Part shown: one piece after another, positions 1 through 8,272 of the stretch | Numbering within the stretch: position 1 is the first letter of the stretch | How the letters are laid out: each line of letters starts with the position of its first letter | Assembly: GCF_007558825.1 (NCBI RefSeq) | Contig: NZ_VLTK01000001.1 | Coordinates: 186,001-250,000 of the forward strand | Source: Brevibacterium aurantiacum | GTDB taxonomy: Bacteria; Actinomycetota; Actinomycetes; Actinomycetales; Brevibacteriaceae | Length of the DNA: 64,000 nt | Direction: 5' to 3' | Program-made: the position numbers and the translations under genes | The notes under the pieces: generated by a model | Database searches by the model: none | What the model was told of the DNA's origin: nothing | The model's input: only the letters and a program-made list of their open reading frames with translations

Positions 1-365
1 TCGCACTCATCACCATCGGCTGGATCGCCCGCAGGCTTCCTGTCCTGCGTGATCACCTCAACGCGATCTCGAGCTTCAAGGTGGGCTGGCTCTGGATGAT
101 CATCCTCGGCGGTCTCACGACCATCGTGCTCATCTACATGCTCATCACCCAGATCATCACCTACTCGACCGAGGGCTATGAAGATTATCCAGTCGTCCTC
201 ACGGGCACCTTCGGCTGGGGCATGATCGGGCTGCTCATCATCGCCTCGATCGTCCTGACCCTGATCAAATGGCCCCAGAAGACACTCGACGCGGCTGATG
301 CGGCTATCGCTGATTCTGTGGCCGAAAAGAATCGCACAAACACCACTCACGGAGGAGCACACTGA
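1..365 (+). CDS. C-terminal part of an NSS-family sodium:amino-acid symporter (MetP-like), cut by window edge
   Basis: The reading frame is open from base 3 to the stop, so the gene enters from the left and only about 120 C-terminal residues are present. They hold two long hydrophobic segments, around LWMIILGGLTTIVLIYML and WGMIGLLIIASIVLTLI, then a hydrophilic tail, as at the end of neurotransmitter:sodium symporters. The family call rests mainly on the next gene: a tiny MetS-like subunit that overlaps this stop codon by one base, as in the MetPS methionine/alanine importer of Corynebacterium glutamicum. Substrate cannot be read from this fragment. The GGAGGAG near its end serves as ribosome site for the small subunit. 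Confidence 0.75.
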   Translation, partial: ALITIGWIARRLPVLRDHLNAISSFKVGWLWMIILGGLTTIVLIYMLITQIITYSTEGYEDYPVVLTGTFGWGMIGLLIIASIVLTLIKWPQKTLDAADAAIADSVAEKNRTNTTHGGAH

Positions 366-469
366 TGGGTACCTCAGCAATCGTCATGATGGTCATCGCC
401 ATGGTCACCGTCTGGGGCGGCCTCATCGCCGCAATCATGCACCTGCGCAAGCACCCGGACGGGGAGTGA
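365..469 (+). CDS. MetS-like small subunit of the NSS transporter (34 aa)
   Basis: A 34-residue protein starts at an ATG that shares its A with the TGA of the preceding transporter, with GGAGGAG about 8 bases upstream. It has one membrane segment (MGTSAIVMMVIAMVTVWGG onward) and ends in a short polar tail, MHLRKHPDGE. This size, the single helix and the obligate position after an NSS transporter match the MetS family, which in C. glutamicum is needed for MetP activity. The overlap implies translational coupling. It is shorter than characterised MetS (about 60 residues), so the family call is good but not certain. Confidence 0.8.
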   Translation: MGTSAIVMMVIAMVTVWGGLIAAIMHLRKHPDGE

Positions 470-510
470 TCACCACCGACAGATGGTGACCTAACACCCA
501 AGATCTGTTC

Positions 511-560
511 CGACGAAGGCGGTTCGACACCTGGCAACAGGCATCGGGTCGCCTTCGTCG
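511..560 (+). terminator. Likely terminator after metS-like gene
   Basis: An 11-base perfect stem (CGACGAAGGCG with CGCCTTCGTCG) encloses a 28-base loop, which itself can fold as CCTG-GCAA-CAGG. It lies 41 bases after the small-subunit stop. There is no T-run. Confidence 0.55.
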
Positions 561-595
561 ATTCGCCCCTCGTCTCGCCTCACGCACCGACCGAC

Positions 596-653
596 TTCGG
601 ACCTCTCGCATGTCCCAATTTCGGACCTCTCGCATGTCCCGGCTTCGGACCTG
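596..653. repeat. 24-bp tandem repeat, about 2.4 copies
   Basis: TTCGGACCTCTCGCATGTCC recurs at 24-base spacing (units begin at 596, 620 and 644, the last partial). It fills the gap before the formaldehyde dehydrogenase gene. I see no gene in 470-786 apart from this repeat and the hairpin before it. Confidence 0.8.
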
Positions 654-786
654 AATTCTCATTCGGCGGGCGCACTGGTCGCGAGCGCCCTGCCTGGTTA
701 GGGTGGGGGTTGTACGAACTTTTCAGTGGGCGCATATGGCCTTTGCCCATGCACAGAGCACAACGCCCAGATCACTAGGAGACGCA

Positions 787-1878
787 ATGCCACAGACCGT
801 CAAAGGTGTCATCTCCCGCAGCAAGGGGGCGCCGGTCGAACTCGCCGACATCGTCATCCCCGATCCGGGTCCAGGCGAGGTCATCGTCGATGTGAAGTCG
901 TGCGGCGTCTGCCACACGGACTTCCACTACCGCGAGGGCGGGATCAGCGACGACTACCCGTTCCTGCTCGGCCACGAATCGGCCGGCACGGTCTCGGAGA
1001 TCGGCGAAGGCGTCACCGACGTCGAGGTGGGCGACTTCGTCATCCTCAACTGGCGCGCCATCTGCGGTGAGTGCCGGGCCTGCAAGCGCGGTGAACCCTG
1101 GTACTGCTTCGACACCCATAACGCTTCGCAGAAGATGACCCTGCCCGACGGCACAGAGCTCGAAGCCGCACTGGGTATCGGGTCCTTCGCAGAGAAGACC
1201 CTGGTCGCGGCCGGACAGTGCACCAAGGTCCCCGAGGCTGATCCCGCTGTCGTGGGCCTCCTTGGCTGCGGTGTCATGGCCGGAATCGGTGCCGCCATCA
1301 ACACCGGCGAGGTCACCCGCGGCAAGACCGTGGCCGTCATCGGCTGCGGCGGCGTCGGCTGCTCGGCCATCGCCGGTTCTGCGCTGGCCGGTGCCGGCAC
1401 GATCATCGCCCTCGACCTCGATGACACGAAGCTCGACTGGGCGAAGGATCTCGGAGCCACCCACACAGTCAATACGCGCGGCAAGAGCGAGGACGAGGTC
1501 GTCGAGGCCATCCAGGAACTCACCGGGGGCTTCGGCGCCGACGTCGTCATCGACGCGGTCGGCCGTCCGGAGACCTGGCGACAGGCCTTCTACGGCCGTG
1601 ACCTCGCGGGCACCGTGGTGCTCGTTGGCGTGCCGACCCCCGAGATGGAGCTGAGCGTTCCGCTGCTCGACGTCTTCGGCCGCGGCGGTCGTCTGAAGTC
1701 CTCCTGGTACGGCGACTGCCTGCCCGAACGGGACTTCCCGATGCTCGTCGACCTGTATCAGCAGGGACGCGTGCCATTGGAGAAGTTCGTGTCTGAACGC
1801 ATCGGGCTCGGCGACGTCGAGGAGGCTTTCGAGAAGATGAGTCAAGGCAAGGTACTGCGATCGGTGGTGGAGCTCTGA
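787..1878 (+). CDS. mscR: S-(hydroxymethyl)mycothiol dehydrogenase (mycothiol-dependent formaldehyde dehydrogenase)
   Basis: This 363-residue zinc alcohol dehydrogenase oxidises the mycothiol-formaldehyde adduct with NAD and may also act on S-nitrosomycothiol. Catalytic zinc ligands are visible at C39-G-V-C-H-T and G-H-E (62-64). A structural-zinc Cys cluster ([15 protein letters not shown]) lies near residues 95-110, and the nucleotide-binding GCGGVG near 190. I chose the ATG preceded by AGGAG six bases upstream; an in-frame GTG 84 bases earlier would add a tail with no counterpart in the family. Its stop overlaps the following metallo-hydrolase by one base, the usual pairing in mycothiol producers. 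Similarity to other class III-type dehydrogenases makes exact substrate inferential. Confidence 0.9.
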   Translation: MPQTVKGVISRSKGAPVELADIVIPDPGPGEVIVDVKSCGVCHTDFHYREGGISDDYPFLLGHESAGTVSEIGEGVTDVEVGDFVILNWRAICGECRACKRGEPWYCFDTHNASQKMTLPDGTELEAALGIGSFAEKTLVAAGQCTKVPEADPAVVGLLGCGVMAGIGAAINTGEVTRGKTVAVIGCGGVGCSAIAGSALAGAGTIIALDLDDTKLDWAKDLGATHTVNTRGKSEDEVVEAIQELTGGFGADVVIDAVGRPETWRQAFYGRDLAGTVVLVGVPTPEMELSVPLLDVFGRGGRLKSSWYGDCLPERDFPMLVDLYQQGRVPLEKFVSERIGLGDVEEAFEKMSQGKVLRSVVEL

Positions 1879-2549
1879 TGACGGCAATCGAACATCTGGT
1901 TACGACTGGAACGTTCTCGCTCGACGGCGGAACCTGGGACGTCGACAACAACGTATGGATCATCGGCGATGACTCCGAAGTCATCGTCATCGACCCCGCG
2001 CACGACGTCAACGCCATCGCGGAGAAGGTCGGTGCGCGTGAGGTCAAAGCGATTCTGCTGACTCACGGTCACGATGACCATGTCGGAGTCGTCCGCGATT
2101 TCGCACACCGCGTGGGCAACCCACCCGTTCATCTGAACCCCGAGGATCACGTCCTCTGGGACATGACGTATGACAGCTACCGCCCGGACATGGAGATCTC
2201 CGACGGTGATACCTGGAACGTCGGCGGCGTGAGGATCAAGGCCCTGCACACCCCTGGCCACTCCCCCGGCTCCACCTGCTTCTTCGTCGAGACCGGCCTG
2301 CCGATCCCGGCAACTGCGGGTGCCGGCAGTGCTGTCGGGCCCGTCCTCTTCTCCGGAGACACTCTCTTCAATGGAGGCCCCGGCGCGACCGGTCGTTCGC
2401 ACTCGAGCTTCGAAACGATCATCGAATCGATCAGAGACGTCCTGTTCAAGCTGCCTGACGCCACGATCGTCCTGACCGGACACGGCGAGCCGACGTCGAT
2501 CGGAGCCGAAGCTCCGTCGCTGGAGGACTGGGTCAAGCGCGGAGCGTGA
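1878..2549 (+). CDS. Metallo-beta-lactamase-fold hydrolase paired with mycothiol formaldehyde dehydrogenase
   Basis: A 223-residue protein with the metal-binding H63-G-H-D-D-H68 motif and a later CHTPGHSPGS-type segment (LHTPGHSPGSTC) and SGDTLF typical of glyoxalase II-like enzymes. It begins at ATGA overlapping the dehydrogenase stop, so the two are translated together. By position it probably hydrolyses the S-formylmycothiol product to formate and mycothiol, paralleling S-formylglutathione hydrolase; that role is inference from gene pairing. No signal peptide is present, so it acts in the cytoplasm. Confidence 0.85.
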   Translation: MTAIEHLVTTGTFSLDGGTWDVDNNVWIIGDDSEVIVIDPAHDVNAIAEKVGAREVKAILLTHGHDDHVGVVRDFAHRVGNPPVHLNPEDHVLWDMTYDSYRPDMEISDGDTWNVGGVRIKALHTPGHSPGSTCFFVETGLPIPATAGAGSAVGPVLFSGDTLFNGGPGATGRSHSSFETIIESIRDVLFKLPDATIVLTGHGEPTSIGAEAPSLEDWVKRGA

Positions 2550-2643
2550 GGTCCTCACACCGCGGATTCGCCGAGGTGGCGCTCGGGTGAGTGATCACAC
2601 TGATCACCGCTCGGGTCAGAGCCTGCACAGCTGAATCCGGTCG

Positions 2644-2681
2644 GAGATGCCGTGGTCGCAGATTCGCGACCACGGCATCTC
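2644..2681 (+). terminator. Terminator after the mscR operon
   Basis: Perfect 16-base stem starting GAGATGCCGTGGTCGC with a 6-base loop, followed by TTCGTCTC. It ends the dehydrogenase-hydrolase unit. Confidence 0.8.
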
Positions 2682-2695
2682 TTCGTCTCGGGCGC

Positions 2696-2710
2696 TAGAA
2701 TCGTCTGGTG
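2696..2710 (+). promoter_or_regulatory. -10 box of a leaderless amino-acid permease transcript
   Basis: TAGAAT is followed by exactly six bases and then the GTG start. No Shine-Dalgarno sequence is present, so transcription probably begins at the start codon. Confidence 0.6.
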
Positions 2711-4120
2711 CCTGAATCTCAATCATCGCAGTCCCCTGTACCCGCAGACTCATCCTCAGAGTCTCTGACACCTGAGACGTCGCGGGGCGGCGCTGGCCTC
2801 AAGATCGGAATGAAGCCCCGCCATCTGGTCATGATGAGCCTCGGATCGGCGATCGGAGCCGGCCTGTTCGTCGGCTCGGGCGCCGGTGTCCAGGCTGCCG
2901 GTCCAGCCGTCCTCATCTCCTATGTGGTTGCCGGGCTCATCGTCATCTTCGTCATGCGAGCCCTGGGAGAGCTCGTGGCTGCCGACCCGAATCCCGGCGC
3001 CTTCTCCCACTACGCTGGTCGCGCGATGGGCCCTGCCGCCGCATTCGCCGTCGGCGCCCTGTGGTGGGTCCAACTCTGCCTCGTCGTCGCAGCCGAGGCC
3101 ACTGCCGCCGCACAGATCGCGGCCAGCTATGTGCCTTCGATCCCGCAATGGGTCATCGCTCTGGCGATCATGATCATCTTCACCGCGATCAACCTCACCA
3201 CCTCGGGCAGCTTCGGTGAGTTCGAGTTCTGGTTCTCCCTCATCAAGGTCGCCTTCGTGACTCTGTTCCTCGTCCTCGGCGCCGCATTCCTGTTCGGCTG
3301 GACCCCGGCACAACCACCCGAGACCATCTTCGCCGATGGGTTCATGCCCACAGGTCTCCCGGGTGTTGCGGCCGGTCTCCTCGTCGTGGCGTTCGCCTTC
3401 GGCGGGATCGAGATCGTGGCGGTCGCCGCTGCCGAGACCGCGAACCCGAGTCGCAGCGTGACGCAGGCGATCAAGACCATCGTGTGGCGAATCCTGTTCC
3501 TCTACATCGGCTCCGTGGCGATCATCGTCCTCGTCCTCGACTGGAAGGACGAACGGCTCACCGAGTCACCCTTCGTCGCAGTCCTCGACACCGCAGGTCT
3601 CCCCGTCATCGCGTCTCTTCTGGCCGCGGTCATCGTCATCGCACTGCTGTCTTCGATGAACGCGAACATCTATGGTGCTTCCCGGATGGCGTTCTCCATG
3701 TCCGAACGGAAGATGCTCCCGGCAGGACTGAGCCGCACGACCACACGCGGCGTCCCGATGGTCGCGGTGCTGGCCACCTCGGCGTTCGGATTCGCAGCAG
3801 TGGCCCTGAACTACTTCTGGGCCGCCGAGGTGCTTGGTGTGCTGCTCAACATCGTCGGGTCCACGCTCATTGTCACCTGGGTCGCGACACTGGTCTCCCA
3901 GATCATCATCCGCCGCCGTACCGAGGCCGCCGGCGCAGAGCTGCCGTTGAAGATGTGGCTCTTCCCCTGGCTGTCCTATGCGACTCTGGCTGGCATCGCC
4001 GTGATCATCATCCTCGGTCTGACCGTGGAGTCCGTGCGCATCCAGATACTCGGCACCCTGGTCTTCACCGCAGCACTCTACGGGATCGGCTACCTGGTCA
4101 CGCGTAAGCGCAGGGCCTGA
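2708..4120 (+). CDS. APC-family amino-acid permease
   Basis: This 470-residue protein has a hydrophilic Ser-rich N-terminal tail (about 35 residues) and then roughly 12 hydrophobic helices. The family's first-helix signature, SLGSAIGAGLFVGSG, lies near residues 45-60, and the amphipathic SRMAFSMSERKMLP stretch corresponds to the conserved cytoplasmic loop before helix 9. It imports an amino acid, perhaps GABA or proline (AAT subgroup), but the substrate cannot be read from sequence. The GTG start fits a leaderless transcript. Its last 31 bases overlap the convergent reductase gene. Confidence 0.85.
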   Translation: MPESQSSQSPVPADSSSESLTPETSRGGAGLKIGMKPRHLVMMSLGSAIGAGLFVGSGAGVQAAGPAVLISYVVAGLIVIFVMRALGELVAADPNPGAFSHYAGRAMGPAAAFAVGALWWVQLCLVVAAEATAAAQIAASYVPSIPQWVIALAIMIIFTAINLTTSGSFGEFEFWFSLIKVAFVTLFLVLGAAFLFGWTPAQPPETIFADGFMPTGLPGVAAGLLVVAFAFGGIEIVAVAAAETANPSRSVTQAIKTIVWRILFLYIGSVAIIVLVLDWKDERLTESPFVAVLDTAGLPVIASLLAAVIVIALLSSMNANIYGASRMAFSMSERKMLPAGLSRTTTRGVPMVAVLATSAFGFAAVALNYFWAAEVLGVLLNIVGSTLIVTWVATLVSQIIIRRRTEAAGAELPLKMWLFPWLSYATLAGIAVIIILGLTVESVRIQILGTLVFTAALYGIGYLVTRKRRA

Positions 4121-5133
4121 GCCAGTTCACGAAGTGCCGACGACTGCATCGGGATCGGCAGCTGTCCCGCCACTGAGGTGGGAGTAGGAGATCGGTGCAT
4201 TGCGGGCGTAGGCGGCTGTGCCCTCACGGAGGTTCGCTCGGCTGCCCGGCTGAGCCATCCGTCGAGCATATCGAGTGTCTGGCCTTCGTGGCGGCCGAAG
4301 TGTCGGCCCGCATATTCACTGACGTCGATGGGCACGAATCGTTCCAAGGCGTCGAGGACGAACCCGGCCCCTCGGTCCGACATCGGCATCCGGACGCCGG
4401 TCACTGCGTGCACCGCCTCCGAGGCTGCCCGCGAGGGCCGTCGCAGATGCGACCTCAGGCTGGCCCAGCTGCCCTCGCGAGCACTCAGTTCAGCGACGTA
4501 GGGAATGAACACCGCCGGTGGAGCGGAGATCACAAAGGCCGGCACACCGACGATGAGGCCACCGAGCCTGCGACGCAGTCCTCGCACAGTCTCCCTGCGG
4601 CCGCTGGCCATGAACACAGGCATCCCGGGCGGATGCCAGTATCTGACCTTGCGTCGAGTTGTTCGCTCTGACAGGAGCGCGGGTGAGAAGACGAGGATCT
4701 CGGAATCAGGGAACATCGACGCAGCAATGGACCGGTCCCCATCGACCTGGCTGGTGATCGCGATGATGCCCGGGCGAAGGGCGACAATCGACGCGGCAAC
4801 ACCTTCGTCGAGGTCACCCGGCCGTGTCGTCAGCACCACGAGGTCCCAGGATTCCGAACTCACCGCAGCCCAATCGACCACGGTCACCCGGCGTGCAGTG
4901 CCTGCCCCCTGCACAGGTTCCCGACGCGCTGGCCTCTGACCGAACACGGGTTCCCGGCACACCGGCCCCTTTCGGAAAGAGCGCACCCGTCTCGGATATG
5001 CGGCGCTTCGCCCCCGCACTGCATCAGAGTTCGAACTCTCCGACCGTGAGACCACGACCGCTTCGTGTCCTCGGCCGAACAGCGCCGCGGCTGCGAGGCC
5101 GATCGCTCCTGCCCCTTGGAACACGACCTTCAT
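4090..5133 (-). CDS. Ketopantoate reductase-like (ApbA/PanE family) oxidoreductase
   Basis: The 347-residue protein opens with MKVVFQGAGAIGLAAAALF, a Rossmann GxGxxG that fits the ApbA/PanE dehydrogenase family. A second fold element, VVLTTRPGDLD, resembles the family's KAxD segment but has T/R where the usual Lys stands. Residues 35-75 form an Arg-rich insertion with an internal repeat (CREPV and RREPV). It follows ispF after 7 bases and is likely the last gene of the carD operon. An upstream in-frame start would add 23 residues and overlap ispF; the chosen ATG gives the normal N-terminus. Whether it makes pantoate is doubtful. Confidence 0.6.
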   Translation of the reverse strand: MKVVFQGAGAIGLAAAALFGRGHEAVVVSRSESSNSDAVRGRSAAYPRRVRSFRKGPVCREPVFGQRPARREPVQGAGTARRVTVVDWAAVSSESWDLVVLTTRPGDLDEGVAASIVALRPGIIAITSQVDGDRSIAASMFPDSEILVFSPALLSERTTRRKVRYWHPPGMPVFMASGRRETVRGLRRRLGGLIVGVPAFVISAPPAVFIPYVAELSAREGSWASLRSHLRRPSRAASEAVHAVTGVRMPMSDRGAGFVLDALERFVPIDVSEYAGRHFGRHEGQTLDMLDGWLSRAAERTSVRAQPPTPAMHRSPTPTSVAGQLPIPMQSSALRELAQALRLRVTR

Positions 5134-5140
5134 GCACTGC

Positions 5141-5665
5141 TCACTGCGGTCTCGGCGCTGCCACCGACGCGTCGTCGCGCGCAACAGGATAGACGAGAGC
5201 ATTCGCGATGGCTGCGACTCCTTCGCCGCGCCCCGTCAGCCCGAGCGCGTCGGTCGTCGTCCCGGACACCGATACATCGGCCCCAGCAGCCGCCGACAGC
5301 GCCTGCTGAGCATCGAGCCGCCTCGTACCGATCTTCGGGCGATTGCCGATGACCTGGACGGAGACATTGCCGATCTCAAAACCTGCCGCACGGACCTGTC
5401 GTGCTGCCTCGGCGAGGAGAGCGGCCCCGGAGGCACCGGCGAACTCAGGCCTGTCGACGCCGAAATGCTGTCCCAGATCGCCGATTCCCGCGGCAGAGAA
5501 CAGCGCATCACAGCACGCATGGGCAGCAACGTCGGAATCGGAATGGCCCTCGAGCCCACGTTCACCGGGCCAGTTCAGGCCCGCGACCCAGAGTTCCCGC
5601 TCGGGATCGTCGGAATAGGCGTGCACGTCGACTCCGATACCGGTACGAGGAATGACCATGGTCAT
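5141..5665 (-). CDS. ispF: 2-C-methyl-D-erythritol 2,4-cyclodiphosphate synthase
   Basis: A 174-residue enzyme of the MEP isoprenoid pathway that cyclises CDP-methylerythritol 2-phosphate. The N-terminus GIGVDVHAY supplies the D13-x-H15 metal ligands, and [16 protein letters not shown] supplies the remaining metal and substrate residues. GIGDLGQHF and the late [14 protein letters not shown] are also family hallmarks. Its ATG overlaps the ispD stop as ATGA, so translation is coupled. The length is slightly above the usual 155-160 because of a C-terminal tail. Confidence 0.95.
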   Translation of the reverse strand: MTMVIPRTGIGVDVHAYSDDPERELWVAGLNWPGERGLEGHSDSDVAAHACCDALFSAAGIGDLGQHFGVDRPEFAGASGAALLAEAARQVRAAGFEIGNVSVQVIGNRPKIGTRRLDAQQALSAAAGADVSVSGTTTDALGLTGRGEGVAAIANALVYPVARDDASVAAPRPQ

Positions 5666-6699
5666 CGTCGCTGCTCTCCTTCGCTCGCGGGGTTTTGTTT
5701 CTCGCCCTCGTCCAGAGTCGCTTGCGCGTCGATAGTCGCCGACTCCTGCTGCGTCGCGTCCCGAGTCGTTTCCGTGTCCCGTTTCGTCGCGTCCCGAGTC
5801 GTTTCCGTGTCCCGTTTCGTCGCGATGTGCTCACCGAGTACGAGGTCGAGGGGGTAGGTGATCTTCAGTGCTTCCTCGTCACCGTCAACGGCGACGACTT
5901 CGATGCCGAGGCGCTCGACGAGTCCCGCATCATCCGTGGCCGCGAGGGATCCAGGCCCCAAGGCAGCCAGATCGTCTTCGTATCTCTCGTGTGCTCGACG
6001 CAGGGTGCTGGCAGTGAATCCCTGTGGGGTTTGGACCCGGCGCAATCGCGAACGGTCAAGATCGCCGTGGAGGACCTCAACGGTTGGTAACTTCTGGTCG
6101 TTCTCAGCACCAGATTCGACCACAACTTGCCAACCGTCTGCGTCTGGCTGCGATCGAGGCGCCCGGCGCCCGTCGTTCGTGGTGGGACGGTGATCGTTCA
6201 TGGTGGGACGGTGATCCGAGTTCACTGCGGGGCGACTCTCCACGCGACGCACGGTGTCGGTCATGGGCAGGACGGGAACGACCGCCTCGGCGCCCGCGCG
6301 GACAGCATCGGCTACTCGCCGGAAGACCTCGGAGGGTGTCAGCGCCCGGGCGGCATCGTGGACCAGCACAACGTCTGCGTCACCTGCATATTTCAAGGCT
6401 AATTGCACGGATTCGATTCGATCTTCTCCGCCTGCTACAGCTGTGATTCGCATTCCCGACATGTTGGATTCCGAATCTTTCGCACCCGATTCTGAAATGG
6501 AATCGATTTCATTGCGGGCACGCATTAAAAACTCCTCAGGAGCGGCAACCACAATTGTGGAAGCAACTCCCGAGGAGATGATCGCCTCAAGACTGCGAGC
6601 CAGAAGGCTCTTCCCGTTCAGCCGAACGAGGGCCTTCGGGTCTGCACTGCCCAAGCGCGTTCCCGACCCTGCGGCCGGAACGATGACGCAGATATTCAG
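5662..6699 (-). CDS. ispD: 2-C-methyl-D-erythritol 4-phosphate cytidylyltransferase, apparent CTG start
   Basis: This MEP-pathway enzyme activates methylerythritol phosphate with CTP. The diagnostic P-loop-like segment [13 protein letters not shown] lies at residues 6-18, followed by ADPKAL. It can only be included by starting upstream of the first ATG/GTG/TTG. The only sensible codon is a CTG that overlaps the carD stop as CTGA, giving 345 residues. [14 protein letters not shown] and QTPQGF are conserved. Two low-complexity insertions make it longer than the usual 230: a repeated DHRPT region near residue 165, and a C-terminal tail with an 11-residue unit ([11 protein letters not shown]) repeated. 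Start choice is inference. Confidence 0.88.
   Translation of the reverse strand: MNICVIVPAAGSGTRLGSADPKALVRLNGKSLLARSLEAIISSGVASTIVVAAPEEFLMRARNEIDSISESGAKDSESNMSGMRITAVAGGEDRIESVQLALKYAGDADVVLVHDAARALTPSEVFRRVADAVRAGAEAVVPVLPMTDTVRRVESRPAVNSDHRPTMNDHRPTTNDGRRAPRSQPDADGWQVVVESGAENDQKLPTVEVLHGDLDRSRLRRVQTPQGFTASTLRRAHERYEDDLAALGPGSLAATDDAGLVERLGIEVVAVDGDEEALKITYPLDLVLGEHIATKRDTETTRDATKRDTETTRDATQQESATIDAQATLDEGEKQNPASEGEQRR
5752..5824. repeat. 33-bp tandem repeat inside ispD
   Basis: Units starting CGTCGCGTCCCGAGTCGTTT begin at 5752 and 5785, with a partial third at 5818. The period of 33 keeps the reading frame and encodes an 11-residue repeat in the IspD tail. Confidence 0.85.
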
Positions 6700-7178
6700 G
6701 ACGCGAGCACTTCGTCCAGAATGGCCTCGGCCTCGGATTCCTCTTTCTTCTCAGCCAATGCGAGTTCGGAAACGAGGATCTGACGGGCCTTGGACAACAT
6801 GCGCTTCTCACCGGTCGACAAGCCGCGGTCCTGCTCGCGACGCCAGAGGTCACGAACGACTTCGGCAACCTTGATCACGTCGCCGGACTGCAGCTTCTCA
6901 AGATTCGCCTTGTAGCGACGAGACCAGTTCGTGGGCTCTTCGACGAATTCCGCGCGGAGGACGTTGAAAACCTTCTCAACACCCTCTTCACCGACGACAT
7001 CGCGCACACCGACGAGGTCGCAGTTCTCCGCAGGAACCTCGATCACTAGATCACCATGGGCGACCTGGAGCTTGAGATACAGTTTCTCCTCACCTTTAAT
7101 GGTTCGTTTCTTGATATCTTGGATTGTCGCTGCACCGTGATGTGGATAGACAACTGTGTCGCCGACCTCGAAACTCAT
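6696..7178 (-). CDS. carD: CarD-family RNA polymerase-binding transcription factor
   Basis: A 160-residue protein starting [19 protein letters not shown], the RNA-polymerase interaction domain of CarD. The helical C-terminal part carries the conserved [17 protein letters not shown], and Trp ([12 protein letters not shown]) sits where CarD contacts the upstream fork of open promoter complexes. CarD stabilises open complexes at many promoters, including ribosomal RNA promoters. GAAGAG precedes the ATG. It leads the carD-ispD-ispF operon, an arrangement shared with Mycobacterium tuberculosis Rv3583c-Rv3581c. The divergent lpqE-like gene completes the synteny. Confidence 0.95.
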   Translation of the reverse strand: MSFEVGDTVVYPHHGAATIQDIKKRTIKGEEKLYLKLQVAHGDLVIEVPAENCDLVGVRDVVGEEGVEKVFNVLRAEFVEEPTNWSRRYKANLEKLQSGDVIKVAEVVRDLWRREQDRGLSTGEKRMLSKARQILVSELALAEKKEESEAEAILDEVLAS

Positions 7179-7495
7179 ATTCTCTTCAAACCCCTTTCGC
7201 GGACTTCCAGTTTACCATGAGGCGCGCCACAGAAATCATTCAGGCTGCGGATTCTTCGTGCTAGGCTTCGCTGCGCGGCTTGCCGAACGCGGGCTCGTCT
7301 CCAGCGATGCCGAGGTTCTCGCGGCCGAAATCCTTCCCACCAGGCCCGGGCTCTGCTGGAGCACTCACTGCGCAGGCCTGGGCTCTGTTGGAGTTCTCAC
7401 CGCGTGAACCCGTCCGGTCACGCTCCGGGTTCTACGGCCGGTCAAAAACCGGGTAGTATACAGATTGATCTTGTATTGCCACTTCAAGGAGCACA
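7179..7495. other. Divergent intergenic region between carD and lpqE-like gene
   Basis: No gene is apparent in these 317 bases. On the minus side TAAACT (complement of 7209-7214) is a possible carD -10 box without a good -35. GCTCTGCTGGAGCACTCACTG-like direct repetition (ggctctgctggag near 7349 and ggctctgttggag near 7380) adds a short imperfect repeat. Confidence 0.5.
7454..7491 (+). promoter_or_regulatory. Promoter -10 and ribosome site of lpqE-like gene
   Basis: TAGTAT at 7454-7459 is a good -10 box, and AAGGAG at 7486-7491 lies four bases before the ATG. Confidence 0.5.
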
Positions 7496-8080
7496 ATGAA
7501 ACGGCACAACCGCGCGGCACTCGCAGTTGCCGCACTCGCTCTCGTCATTCCAGTCAGCGGATGTGCAAGCCTGCTGTCACCTCACCAGACCGCCGAGTAC
7601 CAGTACAACGCCGGTGACGGTGCCTGGGGATCGGTCGGAGACGTCGAGGTCCGCGGTCTGATGCTCATCATGGACGAGTCCGGCAAGGGCCCGGCCCAGC
7701 TATTCTTCACACTCATCAACAAGGGCGATTCCTCCGCCAAGGTGTCCCTGGACGTCGGCGGGAAGACGACCACCGAGTCGGTCAAGGCCGGCGAAACCTT
7801 CGTGCAGGACCCGGAGAGCTCGGCGTCGACGTCTTCGAAGCCGGTCATCGTGGACAGCCTCAAGGCGAAGCCCGGAGACCTGGCCGACGTCACCGTCAAG
7901 GTCGGCAGCGACGAGAAGACGATCCGGACTCAGGTCCTGTCGAATTCCCTGCCGTACTACGAACAGTACGTACCGACCGAAAAGCCATCGGAGTCACCCA
8001 GCGAGGATGCCTCACAGCCCGGCGAAGACGCATCGCAGTCCGGCGAGCAGGGCGAGTCAGCCACTGGCATCAACGGCTGA
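7496..8080 (+). CDS. LpqE-like lipoprotein
   Basis: The 194-residue product has a classical lipoprotein signal: a basic start (MKRHNR), a hydrophobic core and the lipobox VSGC with Cys23. The mature part, with a beta-rich middle (VRGLMLIMDESGKGPAQLFF), ends in a Ser/Glu/Gly-rich tail of about 35 residues. In M. tuberculosis the lipoprotein gene lpqE (Rv3584) is divergent from carD exactly as here, so I assign it to that family by signal, size and synteny. It is anchored outside the membrane; its role is unknown. Confidence 0.75.
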   Translation: MKRHNRAALAVAALALVIPVSGCASLLSPHQTAEYQYNAGDGAWGSVGDVEVRGLMLIMDESGKGPAQLFFTLINKGDSSAKVSLDVGGKTTTESVKAGETFVQDPESSASTSSKPVIVDSLKAKPGDLADVTVKVGSDEKTIRTQVLSNSLPYYEQYVPTEKPSESPSEDASQPGEDASQSGEQGESATGING

Positions 8081-8110
8081 ACCCAGCCGCACAGGAGCCG
8101 AATACCTCAA

Positions 8111-8145
8111 GGAGCCGCCCACACGATGTGGGCGGCTCCTTCTGC
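8111..8145 (+). terminator. Terminator after lpqE-like gene
   Basis: Perfect 13-base stem GGAGCCGCCCACA / TGTGGGCGGCTCC with a three-base loop, followed by TTCTG. Probably also ends transcription arriving from regX3 on the other strand. Confidence 0.85.
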
Positions 8146-8150
8146 GTCAC

Positions 8151-8183
8151 CTGTGAGTCTCTCGGCCCTGTGAGTCTCTCGGC
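8151..8183. repeat. 17-bp direct repeat
   Basis: CTGTGAGTCTCTCGGC occurs at 8151 and 8168, head to tail with one extra base, between the terminator and regX3. Confidence 0.8.
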
Positions 8184-8272
8184 GCAGGTACCGTGAGAGC
8201 CCCCGCTTCGGAGCCAGGCCCTGCTTGGCCAAGCTCCCGCTGCGCGCAGTCAGGCTCTGCGGGGAGTCGTGG

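Noticed and set aside
703-786. Upstream GTG start for mscR
   Set aside because: It adds 28 residues unlike the family; the ATG at 787 has AGGAG.
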